64,000 nucleotides of DNA from an uncultured Rubritalea sp. (lineage in GTDB: Bacteria > Verrucomicrobiota > Verrucomicrobiia > Verrucomicrobiales > Akkermansiaceae). Numbering within the stretch: the stretch's first letter is position 1; each line of letters starts with the position of its first letter. The DNA is taken from NCBI GenBank assembly GCA_937923145.1, contig CALAJT010000006.1:1-64000 (forward strand). The letters are read 5' to 3'. Under the pieces are notes generated by a model. It worked only from the letters and a program-made list of their open reading frames with translations, was not told where the DNA came from and searched no databases. The position numbers were made by a program, and so were the translations under genes. Shown one piece after another: positions 49,572 to 58,326 of the stretch.

Positions 49572-50654
49572 ATGTTAAGGATGATTAGATGTGTATTACA
49601 GGGCTTTTTAATGAGTGTATTTATGATCAGCACATTAGCTGCTCAGGAAAACGATAAGTTGAAGGTCGGTGTGAGCGGGAGTAAGCCGTTTGTGGTTCAA
49701 GAGGGCGAGAGTGTCAGTGGGCTATCAGTAGATATCTGGGAAAAGATGGCTCTCAAGACTGGAGAAGGATTTGAGTATAAGCAGATATCTAGTGTGAAGG
49801 ATGGCCTAGCGCAGCTTGCCACTGGTGAGGTAGATGTTCTTGTAGGACCTATTAGTATCACAGCAGATAGGCAGCAAAAATTTGAGTTCACACAGCCGTA
49901 TTTTAATTCGAGTCTAGGTATTGTTTCTAAAGATGTAGGTCCAACGATCTGGGATAGGGTGAAGCCTTTTTTCAGTAAGACATTTTTTGTCGCTATTGGA
50001 GCCTTCATGATCATACTTGGAATAGTAGGTTTCCTAGTCTGGGTGGTAGAGCGTAAGACCTCAGATGGACCATTTAGCGAAGGTCCAGTCAAAGGCTTGG
50101 GGAATGGAATTTGGCTTGCACTCGTGACGATGACTACCGTGGGCTATGGTGATTTAGCTCCTCGTACGGTCATGGGTAGAATCGTATTAGGAGGATGGAT
50201 GGTGGTGGCATTAGTGTCAGCTACTTCTCTGTTAGCTGGTCTAGCTGGGACGATTGCAATGTCCTCTGGAAATGGCGTTAAAATAGAAGTTGCTGGGGAT
50301 CTAGATGGCGAACGTGTAGCTGTAGTTAGAGACAGTCCCAGTGTGGAATTTGTCAGTAGGCATGAAGGTCAAAAGGTTTATACAGAAAGTTTAGATGCAT
50401 CGATGAATCTGTTAAAAAATGATGAAGTCAGTGCAGTGGTATTTGATCGTCCCCAGATGCGTTATTATTTAGAAAAAAACCCTATTGAGGGAGCGAATGT
50501 TTCTTTAAAAAAATACCGTCCTCAAGGATATGGCTTCGTCTTCAAAAAGGGAGATTCTAGGGCGGATAAGTATAATCTCATACTTCTAACTCTCCAAGAA
50601 GAAGGCGCTCTTAGTGAGGTAGAAGATGACTGGCTTCCCAAAGTTACCGAGTAG
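49572..50654 (+). CDS. GluR0-like ligand-gated potassium channel (ionotropic glutamate receptor type)
   Basis: This 360-residue protein combines a split periplasmic-binding-protein domain with a K+ channel pore, as in the bacterial receptor GluR0. The order is: signal peptide (1-24); S1 lobe (about 30-125) with TADRQQKFEFTQPYF, carrying the amino-acid-binding Arg100; TM1 (about 137-159); pore loop with the selectivity filter TVGYGD (189-194); TM2 (about 203-225); and the S2 lobe (about 238-355). A tetramer in the inner membrane should open on binding an amino acid or similar ligand in the periplasm. The ligand cannot be read from the sequence. It is not an ABC-transporter binding protein: it has its own pore and no transporter genes nearby. 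Confidence 0.9.
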   Translation: MLRMIRCVLQGFLMSVFMISTLAAQENDKLKVGVSGSKPFVVQEGESVSGLSVDIWEKMALKTGEGFEYKQISSVKDGLAQLATGEVDVLVGPISITADRQQKFEFTQPYFNSSLGIVSKDVGPTIWDRVKPFFSKTFFVAIGAFMIILGIVGFLVWVVERKTSDGPFSEGPVKGLGNGIWLALVTMTTVGYGDLAPRTVMGRIVLGGWMVVALVSATSLLAGLAGTIAMSSGNGVKIEVAGDLDGERVAVVRDSPSVEFVSRHEGQKVYTESLDASMNLLKNDEVSAVVFDRPQMRYYLEKNPIEGANVSLKKYRPQGYGFVFKKGDSRADKYNLILLTLQEEGALSEVEDDWLPKVTE

Positions 50655-50760
50655 AGAAAAATAAATCATTTTTTTACTCTAACAATATGAATTGAAATCC
50701 ACTTGACCTTCCTAAAAGCGGGCTCATATTATGAAAAATAATCTATTAACACATAATATC

Positions 50761-51261
50761 ATGATCCATCCAAAACTAGCAGACGCACTCAACGCCCAAA
50801 TCGCACAGGAACTCACCGCTTCATATAGCTATCTGGGAATGTCCACATACTTTGACGAACAAAGTCTAGATGGATTTGCTAGCTGGATGCTGAATCAGCA
50901 TAATGAAGAACAGGAGCATGCTATGAAATTGCTTACTTATCTACAAGACCGTGGCGGTAGTGTTTCACTAGCTGCGATTCCTAGCCCTAGAGTTACTTTT
51001 TCAACGCCTCTAGAAGTTTTCAAGATCTCTCTAGAGATGGAGTGTGAGAATACCAAATCAATCAATGAACTCTATGAACTAGCGCTCAAATTAAACGACC
51101 ACGCTACCAAGAGTCACCTCCAGTGGTTTCTTGATGAGCAAGTGGAAGAAGAAAAAAGCATGGAAGACGTGATCGCTCTGTTAGAGCGTATAGGTGATGA
51201 CACTGCTGGGCTTCTCTACATGGACGATAAGTTAGGTCAGCGTAAGGCTGAGGAAGAGTAG
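50761..51261 (+). CDS. ferritin (FtnA-type)
   Basis: This 166-residue ferritin keeps the di-iron ferroxidase residues: Glu in IAQELTASYSYLGMS, the EEQEHA motif, Glu in EMECENTKSI and the DEQVEEEKS segment. Twenty-four subunits store iron as ferric oxide and lower Fenton chemistry. I chose the ATG at 50761, just before the conserved IHPKLADALNAQIAQ; an ATG at 50731 adds 10 residues. It converges on the DUF2017-like gene. Confidence 0.92.
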   Translation: MIHPKLADALNAQIAQELTASYSYLGMSTYFDEQSLDGFASWMLNQHNEEQEHAMKLLTYLQDRGGSVSLAAIPSPRVTFSTPLEVFKISLEMECENTKSINELYELALKLNDHATKSHLQWFLDEQVEEEKSMEDVIALLERIGDDTAGLLYMDDKLGQRKAEEE

Positions 51262-51290
51262 TTAGTTGTGCCTTTGGCAGAGTTATGCTC

Positions 51291-51764
51291 CTAAATGACA
51301 AACTCTAACAGTAACGTCTGGATAGAGGTATAAAAGTGATTACGTATGACTGCGGCTCGGACATCTGAGTCGAGGTCATCAAGATCTTCTTCTGTCGTTA
51401 TATCATCCACTTTACTGAGATCGTGTTGATGCTCCAGAGAGAGGCGTGCTTGGTTGACGGTGCCATACCATGTCATAGCATCTTCTTTACTTATAAATAT
51501 AGATCCAGCGTGATCTTCATCCCTTGGAGCTGCAGATATAGCACGTGATACGAATGTGATCTGGTCGTTGAATTGAGTGACAATGTCTGGGACTACAAAT
51601 TCTTTCCAATCATCATTCTGCACCATCCTAGAAGAAATCTGATCGTAGAGCGGGGGACCAGGAAGGTTAGTTGCATCAGCACAGATGAGCTCCAGAATCA
51701 TCCAGTCTGTTAATGAGTCAGCATCGATCCGGAGACCGCCGTCTAGTGTGGGTGCCATTGTCAT
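51291..51764 (-). CDS. DUF2017-like protein downstream of clpS
   Basis: This 157-residue acidic protein directly follows clpS (6-base gap). The second half contains NQARLSLEHQHDLSKVDDI and the acidic DDLDSDVRAAVIRNHFYTSI segment, resembling DUF2017 (the AosR group), which also follows clpS in actinobacteria. The family assignment is from pattern and context and is moderate. In actinobacteria a relative acts in redox-dependent regulation; no such role is shown here. Confidence 0.6.
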   Translation of the reverse strand: MTMAPTLDGGLRIDADSLTDWMILELICADATNLPGPPLYDQISSRMVQNDDWKEFVVPDIVTQFNDQITFVSRAISAAPRDEDHAGSIFISKEDAMTWYGTVNQARLSLEHQHDLSKVDDITTEEDLDDLDSDVRAAVIRNHFYTSIQTLLLEFVI

Positions 51765-51770
51765 GATTAT

Positions 51771-52043
51771 TTAATCCTCTTTTTCCATCGAGGCATTTAA
51801 CTGATACGAGTGGAGTTGCTGAACATAAAATTCAGCTTTTTCTTTTTCGCCAGACCATACGAGTGAACGTCCTTTTTGGTGGACTTGCATCATGAGCGCG
51901 GTAGCTTTTTCGTCAGAGTAGCCGAATACCTTTTTAAAAATAGTAGTCACGTATTGCATCAGATTCACAGGGTCATCATAGACGATGACTGTCCAAGGCA
52001 TCGCTAGTTGTGTGTTCTTTTTGGTTTGTGTCTCTGTTGCCAT
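51771..52043 (-). CDS. clpS: ClpS-type adaptor of the Clp protease
   Basis: I chose the ATG at 52043 (90 residues). The ClpS core reads PWTVIVYDDPVNLMQYVTTI, with FKKVFGYSDEKATALMMQVH then GRSLVWSGEKEKAEFYVQQL. This is the DDPVNLM variant seen in actinobacteria and some cyanobacteria rather than the DDYTPMEF of proteobacteria. ClpS delivers N-end-rule substrates to ClpA or ClpC. It lies 28 bases after the OppF-type gene and 6 before the DUF2017-like gene. Confidence 0.92.
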   Translation of the reverse strand: MATETQTKKNTQLAMPWTVIVYDDPVNLMQYVTTIFKKVFGYSDEKATALMMQVHQKGRSLVWSGEKEKAEFYVQQLHSYQLNASMEKED

Positions 52044-52071
52044 AGGGTGAAGAGTTGGGGATAGTAATATT

Positions 52072-52866
52072 CTAGAGCATCGTTGGGATAGCATCTAGCA
52101 GTTTTTTCGTGTAGGCATGCTCAGGCTGATTGAACACACGCTCACCATCACCATATTCTACGATTTTTCCTTTATACATGACGGCGATATTATCTGCTAA
52201 ATAGCGCACTACTGAGAGGTCGTGCGAAATGAAGATCATCGTGAGATCGAGTTCATCTCTTAGCTTGAGAAGTAAGTTTAGAATCTGAGATTGGATCGAT
52301 ACGTCGAGAGCAGATACTGGCTCGTCTGCAATGATAAGCTTCGGTTCCGGAGCCAGAGCTCTGGCAATTGCAATACGCTGTCTCTGACCACCTGAAAACT
52401 CATGTGGATACTTCTTCATGAAGGATGGATTCAGACCGACTCGCTCCATCAGAGCGACTACAGCCTCCATCAGATCACTCCTATTCTTAGCTAGCTGAGG
52501 ATTGCGCTGAGTAAGGGCTTCAGAGAGAGTAGAGTAGATGGTCATGCGTGGATTTAGCGATGCATAGGGATCTTGGAAGATCATCTGAAAATCTAGCCTA
52601 CGTTTACGGACTTCACCACTACTTAGTTTACTCAGATTCTCGCCTTCTAATATGATATCTCCAGAGGTGGAAGGGATCAACTGCATGATAGTGCGGGAGA
52701 GTGTGGACTTGCCACAACCTGACTCACCAACGAGCCCTAGAATCTCACCTTTTTTTATCGATAGCGTGATTCCGTCTACTGCCTTTACGGAGTCCACTTG
52801 CTTTTGGATCAAGAGACCCTCTTTGATAGGGAAATGAGTTTTTACGTCTTGGAGATCTAGGAACAT
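52072..52866 (-). CDS. OppF/DppF-type ABC transporter ATP-binding protein (orphan)
   Basis: This 264-residue ATPase has the Walker A GLVGESGCGKSTLSR, the signature FSGGQRQRIAIARAL, Walker B LIIADEPVSALD, and the switch His in FISHDLSVVRYL, all as in oligopeptide/dipeptide importers. It is shorter than OppF (about 300-330), lacking most of the C-terminal extension. No binding protein, permease or OppD is near, so it must work with components encoded elsewhere or have a different partner. It starts 22 bases after proS. Confidence 0.9.
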   Translation of the reverse strand: MFLDLQDVKTHFPIKEGLLIQKQVDSVKAVDGITLSIKKGEILGLVGESGCGKSTLSRTIMQLIPSTSGDIILEGENLSKLSSGEVRKRRLDFQMIFQDPYASLNPRMTIYSTLSEALTQRNPQLAKNRSDLMEAVVALMERVGLNPSFMKKYPHEFSGGQRQRIAIARALAPEPKLIIADEPVSALDVSIQSQILNLLLKLRDELDLTMIFISHDLSVVRYLADNIAVMYKGKIVEYGDGERVFNQPEHAYTKKLLDAIPTML

Positions 52867-52888
52867 AGGATTAGTAGAAATAAGTTAT

Positions 52889-54409
52889 TTAGTAACTACG
52901 TGCCCAGATAGCTCTGGCTTTCGTTGGGGTTCCAGTGAGTAAACAGGGAGCTTCTTCGCCATCTTGTTGGTCAATTGGGAAGCAGCGGATTGATATCTTG
53001 TGCTTCTTGCTGAGTTCCTCTTCTTGCTCATTAGAGCCTGCCCATGCAGTGGTGAGCCAGCCTGGTTGGTCGTTCTCCGTCCAGTGCTTTTCAAAAGCTC
53101 CTAAGTTGCCACAATCTGCGATATTTTCGTCTCTGAAATCGATCGCTCTTTGGAGCAGAGTATTTTGAATCTCTTGGAGGATTTCGGTGCAGTCTTGGAG
53201 GAAGCTCTCCTTGTCCATGAAGTGCTTTTCAAAGGCGTCTTCATCTCTGCGCTGGAGGCAGACTTTGCGGTTCTCTAGATCACGTGGACCGATTTCGATT
53301 CTTATCGGAGCGCCCTTCTTTACCCATTCCCATTTCTTAGCTCCGCCACCGAGATCGCGTTTATCTACATGGACGCGGAGAGGCTCACCGTGGAAATCTT
53401 TGTGGCGGAGAGTTGTCGCCAGCGCTTCACAGGCATCAATTATCGCATCACGAGTGTCATCCTTAGGAGTCACAGGTATGATGATGACTTGCTGTGATGC
53501 GACACGTGGTGGACAGATGAGCCCATCATCATCAGAGTGTGCCATGATTAATGTTCCAATGAGACGTGTGGATACACCCCAAGATGTTGTCCATGCTAGT
53601 TGCTGAGAATTATCTCTGCCTGTAAATGAAATGTCTTGTGCCTTAGAGAAATTTTGTCCTAAAAAATGCGAAGTTCCAGCTTGGATCGCCTTTTTATCCT
53701 GCACCATAGCCTCTACTGTTAGAGTCATGTCAGCACCAGGGAATCGCTCCACCTCAGACTTCTCACCTGGGATTACTGGGATAGCCATGTGGTTTGTAAT
53801 AAAGTCAGTGTAGATACCGTGCATCAAGCGGGTTTCCTCTATAGCTTCTTCCTTCGTTTCATGTGCAGTGTGTCCTTCCTGCCATAGGAATTCTGCAGTA
53901 CGTAGGAATAAACGTGTGCGCATTTCCCAGCGCATTACATTTGCCCACTGATTAATAAGTAGTGGAAGATCACGGTAAGAAGTAGTCCAGCGGGAGAATG
54001 CAGCTCCGATGATAGTTTCAGATGTAGGGCGGATCACGTAAGGTTCTGTTAATTTTCCGCTAGGGACCATCTTAGTAGAGCCATCTTCCTGCTTCTGTGC
54101 TTCAAGTCTGTGATGAGTGACGACCGCGCATTCTGTAGCAAATCCCTCTGCATGCTCCGCTTCCTTTTCCAGATAAGCGAGTGGAATTAGTAGTGGGAAG
54201 TAGGCGTTCTGGTGGCCTGTTCTCTTGAAATATTTATCGAGCTGATGCTGAATATTTTCCCACAATGCATAACCCCACGGCTTGATCACCATGCAGCCTC
54301 GCGTCTCTGAGTTCTCAGCCATATCAGCGGCTTTGATCACTTGTTGATACCATTCAGGGAAGTCTTCGGATCTTGTTGGTGAGATCGCATTCTTTGGTTG
54401 CTTTGCCAT
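52889..54409 (-). CDS. proS: prolyl-tRNA synthetase, archaeal/eukaryotic-type
   Basis: This 506-residue class II synthetase belongs to the type without an editing insertion: GCMVIKPWGYALWENIQ, PYVIRPTSETIIGAAFSRW, the motif-2 stretch WEMRTRLFLRTAEFLWQEGH, then WGVSTRLIGTLIMAHSDDDG (motif 3). The C-terminal zinc-binding-like domain is present and ends CLLTGTPTKARAIWARSY, with a terminal Tyr as in archaeal ProRS. Some bacteria use this form instead of the bacterial type. It is followed by the orphan ATPase gene on the same strand. Confidence 0.94.
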   Translation of the reverse strand: MAKQPKNAISPTRSEDFPEWYQQVIKAADMAENSETRGCMVIKPWGYALWENIQHQLDKYFKRTGHQNAYFPLLIPLAYLEKEAEHAEGFATECAVVTHHRLEAQKQEDGSTKMVPSGKLTEPYVIRPTSETIIGAAFSRWTTSYRDLPLLINQWANVMRWEMRTRLFLRTAEFLWQEGHTAHETKEEAIEETRLMHGIYTDFITNHMAIPVIPGEKSEVERFPGADMTLTVEAMVQDKKAIQAGTSHFLGQNFSKAQDISFTGRDNSQQLAWTTSWGVSTRLIGTLIMAHSDDDGLICPPRVASQQVIIIPVTPKDDTRDAIIDACEALATTLRHKDFHGEPLRVHVDKRDLGGGAKKWEWVKKGAPIRIEIGPRDLENRKVCLQRRDEDAFEKHFMDKESFLQDCTEILQEIQNTLLQRAIDFRDENIADCGNLGAFEKHWTENDQPGWLTTAWAGSNEQEEELSKKHKISIRCFPIDQQDGEEAPCLLTGTPTKARAIWARSY

Positions 54410-54687
54410 AGCGTGAGTGAAGAGATAAATCTCGAATCTGAAAAGCGTAAAGTGAGCTTAATCGCAATGTTCATACAATGAACCGAAGTATATCAAATGT
54501 TTTGCAAATGTTATTGCTTACAGTAAATGATCATAACTATCTCGGTAATCTACTTATCTATAGACGATCTAGGGCTCTAAGCGGACGTATTCAGATCTAA
54601 ATAAATCAAGTGAATGGTAATTTAATACGTTTTATCTCGCCAAACCTTGGTGGGGTACTCTAATTTTTTAGATAAATATTATCTATT

Positions 54688-55323
54688 ATGAAACAGACTC
54701 ATCTTATTAAACGTATATTGGCAGTTTCACTCGGCATCATTTTTATGCAGAGCGGTCTGAGCGCACAGGCATATAAAATCGAACTCGATAAGCCTGAGAT
54801 TGAGAAGCTGCCTTCACCAGACCTTGGCGGGAGTATCGGGAATAAGTCATTCAAGCCTAAAGACTGGATGGAAATAGAAGTTAAGTTTAAAGTCATCGTC
54901 CCGCCTAAAGATGCGGACAAGATTAAGTTCGTAGATAAAGTTACTGTGAAATGGTACGTTGCAACTAAAACTCCAGATGGAGGAAGACAGTTGATCCTCC
55001 TGGAAAAGGAAGTAAATCACGTTAATGTTCCAGTTGGTGAAGACGTCTTCACATCCATCTACCTCTCGCCATCAGCGATCATGCGGTTGACAGGTAGTGA
55101 CAGAGTTTCTAAAGGCGATGTAGAAAACGTAGGTGGAGAAATCCGCGTCAACGGCAGCGAAGCCTATGGCAAATCAGGCTTTTTTACTATGAAAAGTAAG
55201 CCAATGTGGTGGAACAGCGGTAAACTTTCACGTTACGATAAGATCCCTGTTCGTAATAAAAACGAAACTCCTTTTAAAAATCTCTGGTATGATCGATATG
55301 CCGAAATCGAAGTAGAAAAATAG
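54688..55323 (+). CDS. exported beta-sandwich protein, first gene of the pilus-like operon (Amuc_1102-like by position)
   Basis: This 211-residue protein has a signal peptide (about 1-26, cut near SAQAYK) and a beta-rich mature part with no family I can name from motifs alone. Its size and place directly before a PilM-like gene match Amuc_1102 of Akkermansia muciniphila as I recall it, so it is probably a pilus-assembly or surface component. It starts 104 bases before the PilM gene. The 278-base gap upstream shows no strong terminator or RNA gene. Confidence 0.7.
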   Translation: MKQTHLIKRILAVSLGIIFMQSGLSAQAYKIELDKPEIEKLPSPDLGGSIGNKSFKPKDWMEIEVKFKVIVPPKDADKIKFVDKVTVKWYVATKTPDGGRQLILLEKEVNHVNVPVGEDVFTSIYLSPSAIMRLTGSDRVSKGDVENVGGEIRVNGSEAYGKSGFFTMKSKPMWWNSGKLSRYDKIPVRNKNETPFKNLWYDRYAEIEVEK

Positions 55324-55427
55324 TAAATACCTTATTCTGTAAAAACGTCCTCCATGCTTTTAGAGATATACCTATAAATCTCTACATTATTTTAATTCAT
55401 TTAAACATTCACTAAACTATTAATTAT

Positions 55428-57260
55428 ATGGCTGACCCAAAGTCTATCATAGCACTCAACATTGGCTCACAGCGTCTCACTATCGCAGAGCTAGGCACCA
55501 CTAATAATGGTGGTCTAGTTCTCAAGAAGTATGACTCTACAAATATCCTAGCAGATCCATCTCAGGAGATGACCAGGTTACCTCAGATCCGTGTGGCAAT
55601 TAACGAACTCGTCACTAGACTTGGTGTTTCTAAAGATAGAGTAAATTACGCTATCTCTGGTCAGTCAGTCTTCACCAGATTCGTTCAGCTACCAGCTCTA
55701 GATGACGACGACATCGAGCAGCTCGTCACATTCGAAGCTCAGCAACACGTTCCTTTTCCTATCAACGAAGTCGTTTGGGACTGGCAGTTACTCAGCTCAG
55801 TAGGCGGACAGCATGAAGTAGTGTTAGTCGCGATCAAAGCAGACGCTCTAGATGATCTCAATGACTGTGTAGTCGATGCAGGTCTAATTACTAACGAAGT
55901 TGATGCGTCTCCAATGGCACTAGCCAACGCATTTCTATATAACTACAGCGACCTTGAAGAGTCTGCTCTTCTGATCGATATCGGAGCTCGTACTAGTAAC
56001 CTCATCTATAAAGATGGAGCTAAAATCTTCACAAGAACAATAGCCATCGGTGGTGCTACAGTTACTGCTGCGATTGCTAAAGAATACGGAGTGCCATTTA
56101 TTGAAGCTGAATCTCAGAAAGTAAGTAATGGACTTGTTTCACTCGACACACGACACACCTCTGGACTTGATGAACTCACAGCAGCCCTTGGAACATGTAT
56201 CAGAACGGCACTCAACAGAATGCCTGCTGAGATAGCTAGAACTACTAATTTTTTCCGCAGTCAGCATGAAGGCTCCGCTCCTAAGCGCGTTCTTCTAGCT
56301 GGTGCAGGCGCTAATATGCCGATGATCGCTGACTTCTTCCAAGAGAAGCTCCGAATCCCTGCAGAATTCTTTAACCCATTGAGAAAAGTATCTGTCGGCA
56401 AAGGGGTCGATGTGGATAAGGTATCAGTAGAAGCTCACCTGCTCGGTGAAATCATCGGACTAGGTCTTCGCCAAGTCGGCAAGACTAAGCTAGATATCGA
56501 CCTCGTTCCAGAAGTAGTCGAAGAACAACGTGCAGATGCCAAGCGCCGTCCGAAAGTAGTAGCTGCTGCAGCTATAGCTATTGTGACATGTGCCGCATAC
56601 GCATTCACTGGCTTTACCGCCAAGAGTGCCGTCATTAAAGAAGAAAAAGCAGCTCAGACTGCACTCAATGGAGTGAAGCAATATTCAGTCCCTATGGACA
56701 AGCAGAAAAAGAATGCTGAAACTGTAGGAGCTATCGTAAGTCTCTATGGAGAGGCTGTCCAGGGCAGAACAGTCTGGCTGGAAATCATGAATGATGTGAA
56801 TACTCACTTTACAACACCTGAAATGTGGATTGTAGACTTTGAGCCTCTTGTGAACTTCGACCCTCTTGAAGATAAGCAAAACCCTTATATAGATAATGAC
56901 TACATGGGTAAGGAATACGGCAAAGGGGCCCTATCTAAGCTAAACCTAGAGCCTAAAACACTGGCCAATGGGCAAAAAAATAGAAATTATGTGCCATCAG
57001 CAATTAACGCGATTCGCATCAAAGGCTTCCGCCGCAGTGCTAGTAACCAAATCGTGATTGATCGTTTATCACACATTCTCAAGGAGTCTAACTACTTCAC
57101 CTTGGCAAAGCCTCTAGTAGGCAAGAAAAAGAATAGTGATGATGACGTCTTCAGAATTGGCGAACTTATCATCGAAAGCGAAACAGCAATGGCTGAGGGC
57201 AAAGTAGCCGCTCCATTCACTATCATTTTACCACTAACTAATCCTATAACTGTCGAATAA
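55428..57260 (+). CDS. PilM-PilN-type fusion, type IV pilus inner-membrane assembly (Amuc_1101-like)
   Basis: The N-terminal about 350 residues form an actin/FtsA-like PilM domain: IALNIGSQRLTIAELG, then YAISGQSVFTRFVQLP, TFEAQQHVPFPINEVVWDWQ, SALLIDIGARTSNLIYKDG and RVLLAGAGANMPMIADFF. One membrane span follows (about 380-398, VVAAAAIAIVTCAAYAF), then a periplasmic domain (about 400-610) like PilN. In other bacteria PilM and PilN are separate; here they are joined. The fused protein would dock the cytoplasmic motor to the periplasmic alignment complex. A 5-base gap leads to the next gene. Confidence 0.85.
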   Translation: MADPKSIIALNIGSQRLTIAELGTTNNGGLVLKKYDSTNILADPSQEMTRLPQIRVAINELVTRLGVSKDRVNYAISGQSVFTRFVQLPALDDDDIEQLVTFEAQQHVPFPINEVVWDWQLLSSVGGQHEVVLVAIKADALDDLNDCVVDAGLITNEVDASPMALANAFLYNYSDLEESALLIDIGARTSNLIYKDGAKIFTRTIAIGGATVTAAIAKEYGVPFIEAESQKVSNGLVSLDTRHTSGLDELTAALGTCIRTALNRMPAEIARTTNFFRSQHEGSAPKRVLLAGAGANMPMIADFFQEKLRIPAEFFNPLRKVSVGKGVDVDKVSVEAHLLGEIIGLGLRQVGKTKLDIDLVPEVVEEQRADAKRRPKVVAAAAIAIVTCAAYAFTGFTAKSAVIKEEKAAQTALNGVKQYSVPMDKQKKNAETVGAIVSLYGEAVQGRTVWLEIMNDVNTHFTTPEMWIVDFEPLVNFDPLEDKQNPYIDNDYMGKEYGKGALSKLNLEPKTLANGQKNRNYVPSAINAIRIKGFRRSASNQIVIDRLSHILKESNYFTLAKPLVGKKKNSDDDVFRIGELIIESETAMAEGKVAAPFTIILPLTNPITVE

Positions 57261-57265
57261 AGATC

Positions 57266-58303
57266 ATGAGCTGGATTCAAGAAAATAAATTTACCGCCGG
57301 AGTACTCGGTGCCGCAGTAGTCGTATCAGGAGTTCTATTCTACCTAGGATATAGCGCTAGATCAGAAGCAGAGCAAATCAGAGAGGCATCAAATACCGCT
57401 GTCGCGAAGACAAATGCCCTCAAGCGTAATCAGCCGTTCCCATCTGCTGAGAATCAACAACTAGTAATCACGAAAGTGGCTAACTTTACGCAAGAAGCAC
57501 TGGGCTTCCAGGCAAGCCTGCTAGCATTCCGCCCAGAGGAATTACCTAACTTATCTGAGAGCGCCTTTGGAACAAAAGTCAGTGAGCACAGAGAGCTTCT
57601 ATCTAGATACTACAGAGAAAAAGGCGTAGCATTACGTGAAGGAGGTAAAGGCGTAGCATTCGGGCTCGAAGATTACGCTGGAGGTAAACTACCTAGGGGT
57701 GAAGCCACAAGAGTTCTAAACTACGAGCGTAAGGCTCTGGAGTGGATGTTCAAAAAACTAGCTGATGCAGGACCAGATAGCCTTGACAATGTTTACCGGA
57801 CTCAAGTTTTAGAAGAAAAAGCCGCTGCTCCAACTAAAGGTAGAAGTAGAAAGAAGAGCCGCAAATCTAACCGATCTGCCAAGGTGGAATCAGTCTATCG
57901 AGCAATGCCTATCGAGGTGACATTTACAGGCACCGAGAAAGCACTCAAAGAATTTCTTAAAGAACTGAGTAATGCTGAAGAGTATTTCTTCATCACCCGT
58001 TCAGTAAAAATACGTAACTTAGAAGTTGAATCACCTGACCTCAATGAAGGTGAATTCAAAGCCGCTCCAGCAGCAATTAATGGATTCGGTGGTGAAGGTT
58101 TCGAAGTCCTGCAAGAAACTGGTAAGCCGATACTCAAGCAGGTGACAGGCACAGAGAAAATCAAAGTACACCTTAAGCTAGACCTAGCACTATTTAAAGA
58201 AGCCAATGAAGTTACTTTCCCTGGCGCTGATAAACTTAAAAAGAAAGCATCTAAAGAAGTGGTGCCAGCTACTCCCGCAGCACCAGCTGAACCTGTAAAA
58301 TAA
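57266..58303 (+). CDS. PilO-like single-pass membrane protein (Amuc_1100-like by position)
   Basis: This 345-residue protein has one N-terminal membrane span (about 10-28) followed by a helical coiled-coil stretch (SARSEAEQIREASNTAVAKT) and an alpha/beta domain (about 205-300, with IEVTFTGTEKALKEFLKELS and FFITRSVKIRNLEVESPD) resembling PilO. A basic Ser/Lys/Arg-rich linker sits near 190-200. Amuc_1100 of Akkermansia muciniphila, known for host immune effects, has this position and topology (317 residues). A direct sequence comparison was not possible here. It is probably part of the pilus alignment complex. Confidence 0.78.
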   Translation: MSWIQENKFTAGVLGAAVVVSGVLFYLGYSARSEAEQIREASNTAVAKTNALKRNQPFPSAENQQLVITKVANFTQEALGFQASLLAFRPEELPNLSESAFGTKVSEHRELLSRYYREKGVALREGGKGVAFGLEDYAGGKLPRGEATRVLNYERKALEWMFKKLADAGPDSLDNVYRTQVLEEKAAAPTKGRSRKKSRKSNRSAKVESVYRAMPIEVTFTGTEKALKEFLKELSNAEEYFFITRSVKIRNLEVESPDLNEGEFKAAPAAINGFGGEGFEVLQETGKPILKQVTGTEKIKVHLKLDLALFKEANEVTFPGADKLKKKASKEVVPATPAAPAEPVK

Positions 58304-58326
58304 CAACACTCTAAACAAACGATACT

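Noticed and set aside
50652-50681. AT-rich hairpin after the GluR0-like gene as a terminator
   Set aside because: The stem TAGAG/CTCTA needs a bulge and the T-run is inside the hairpin rather than after it.
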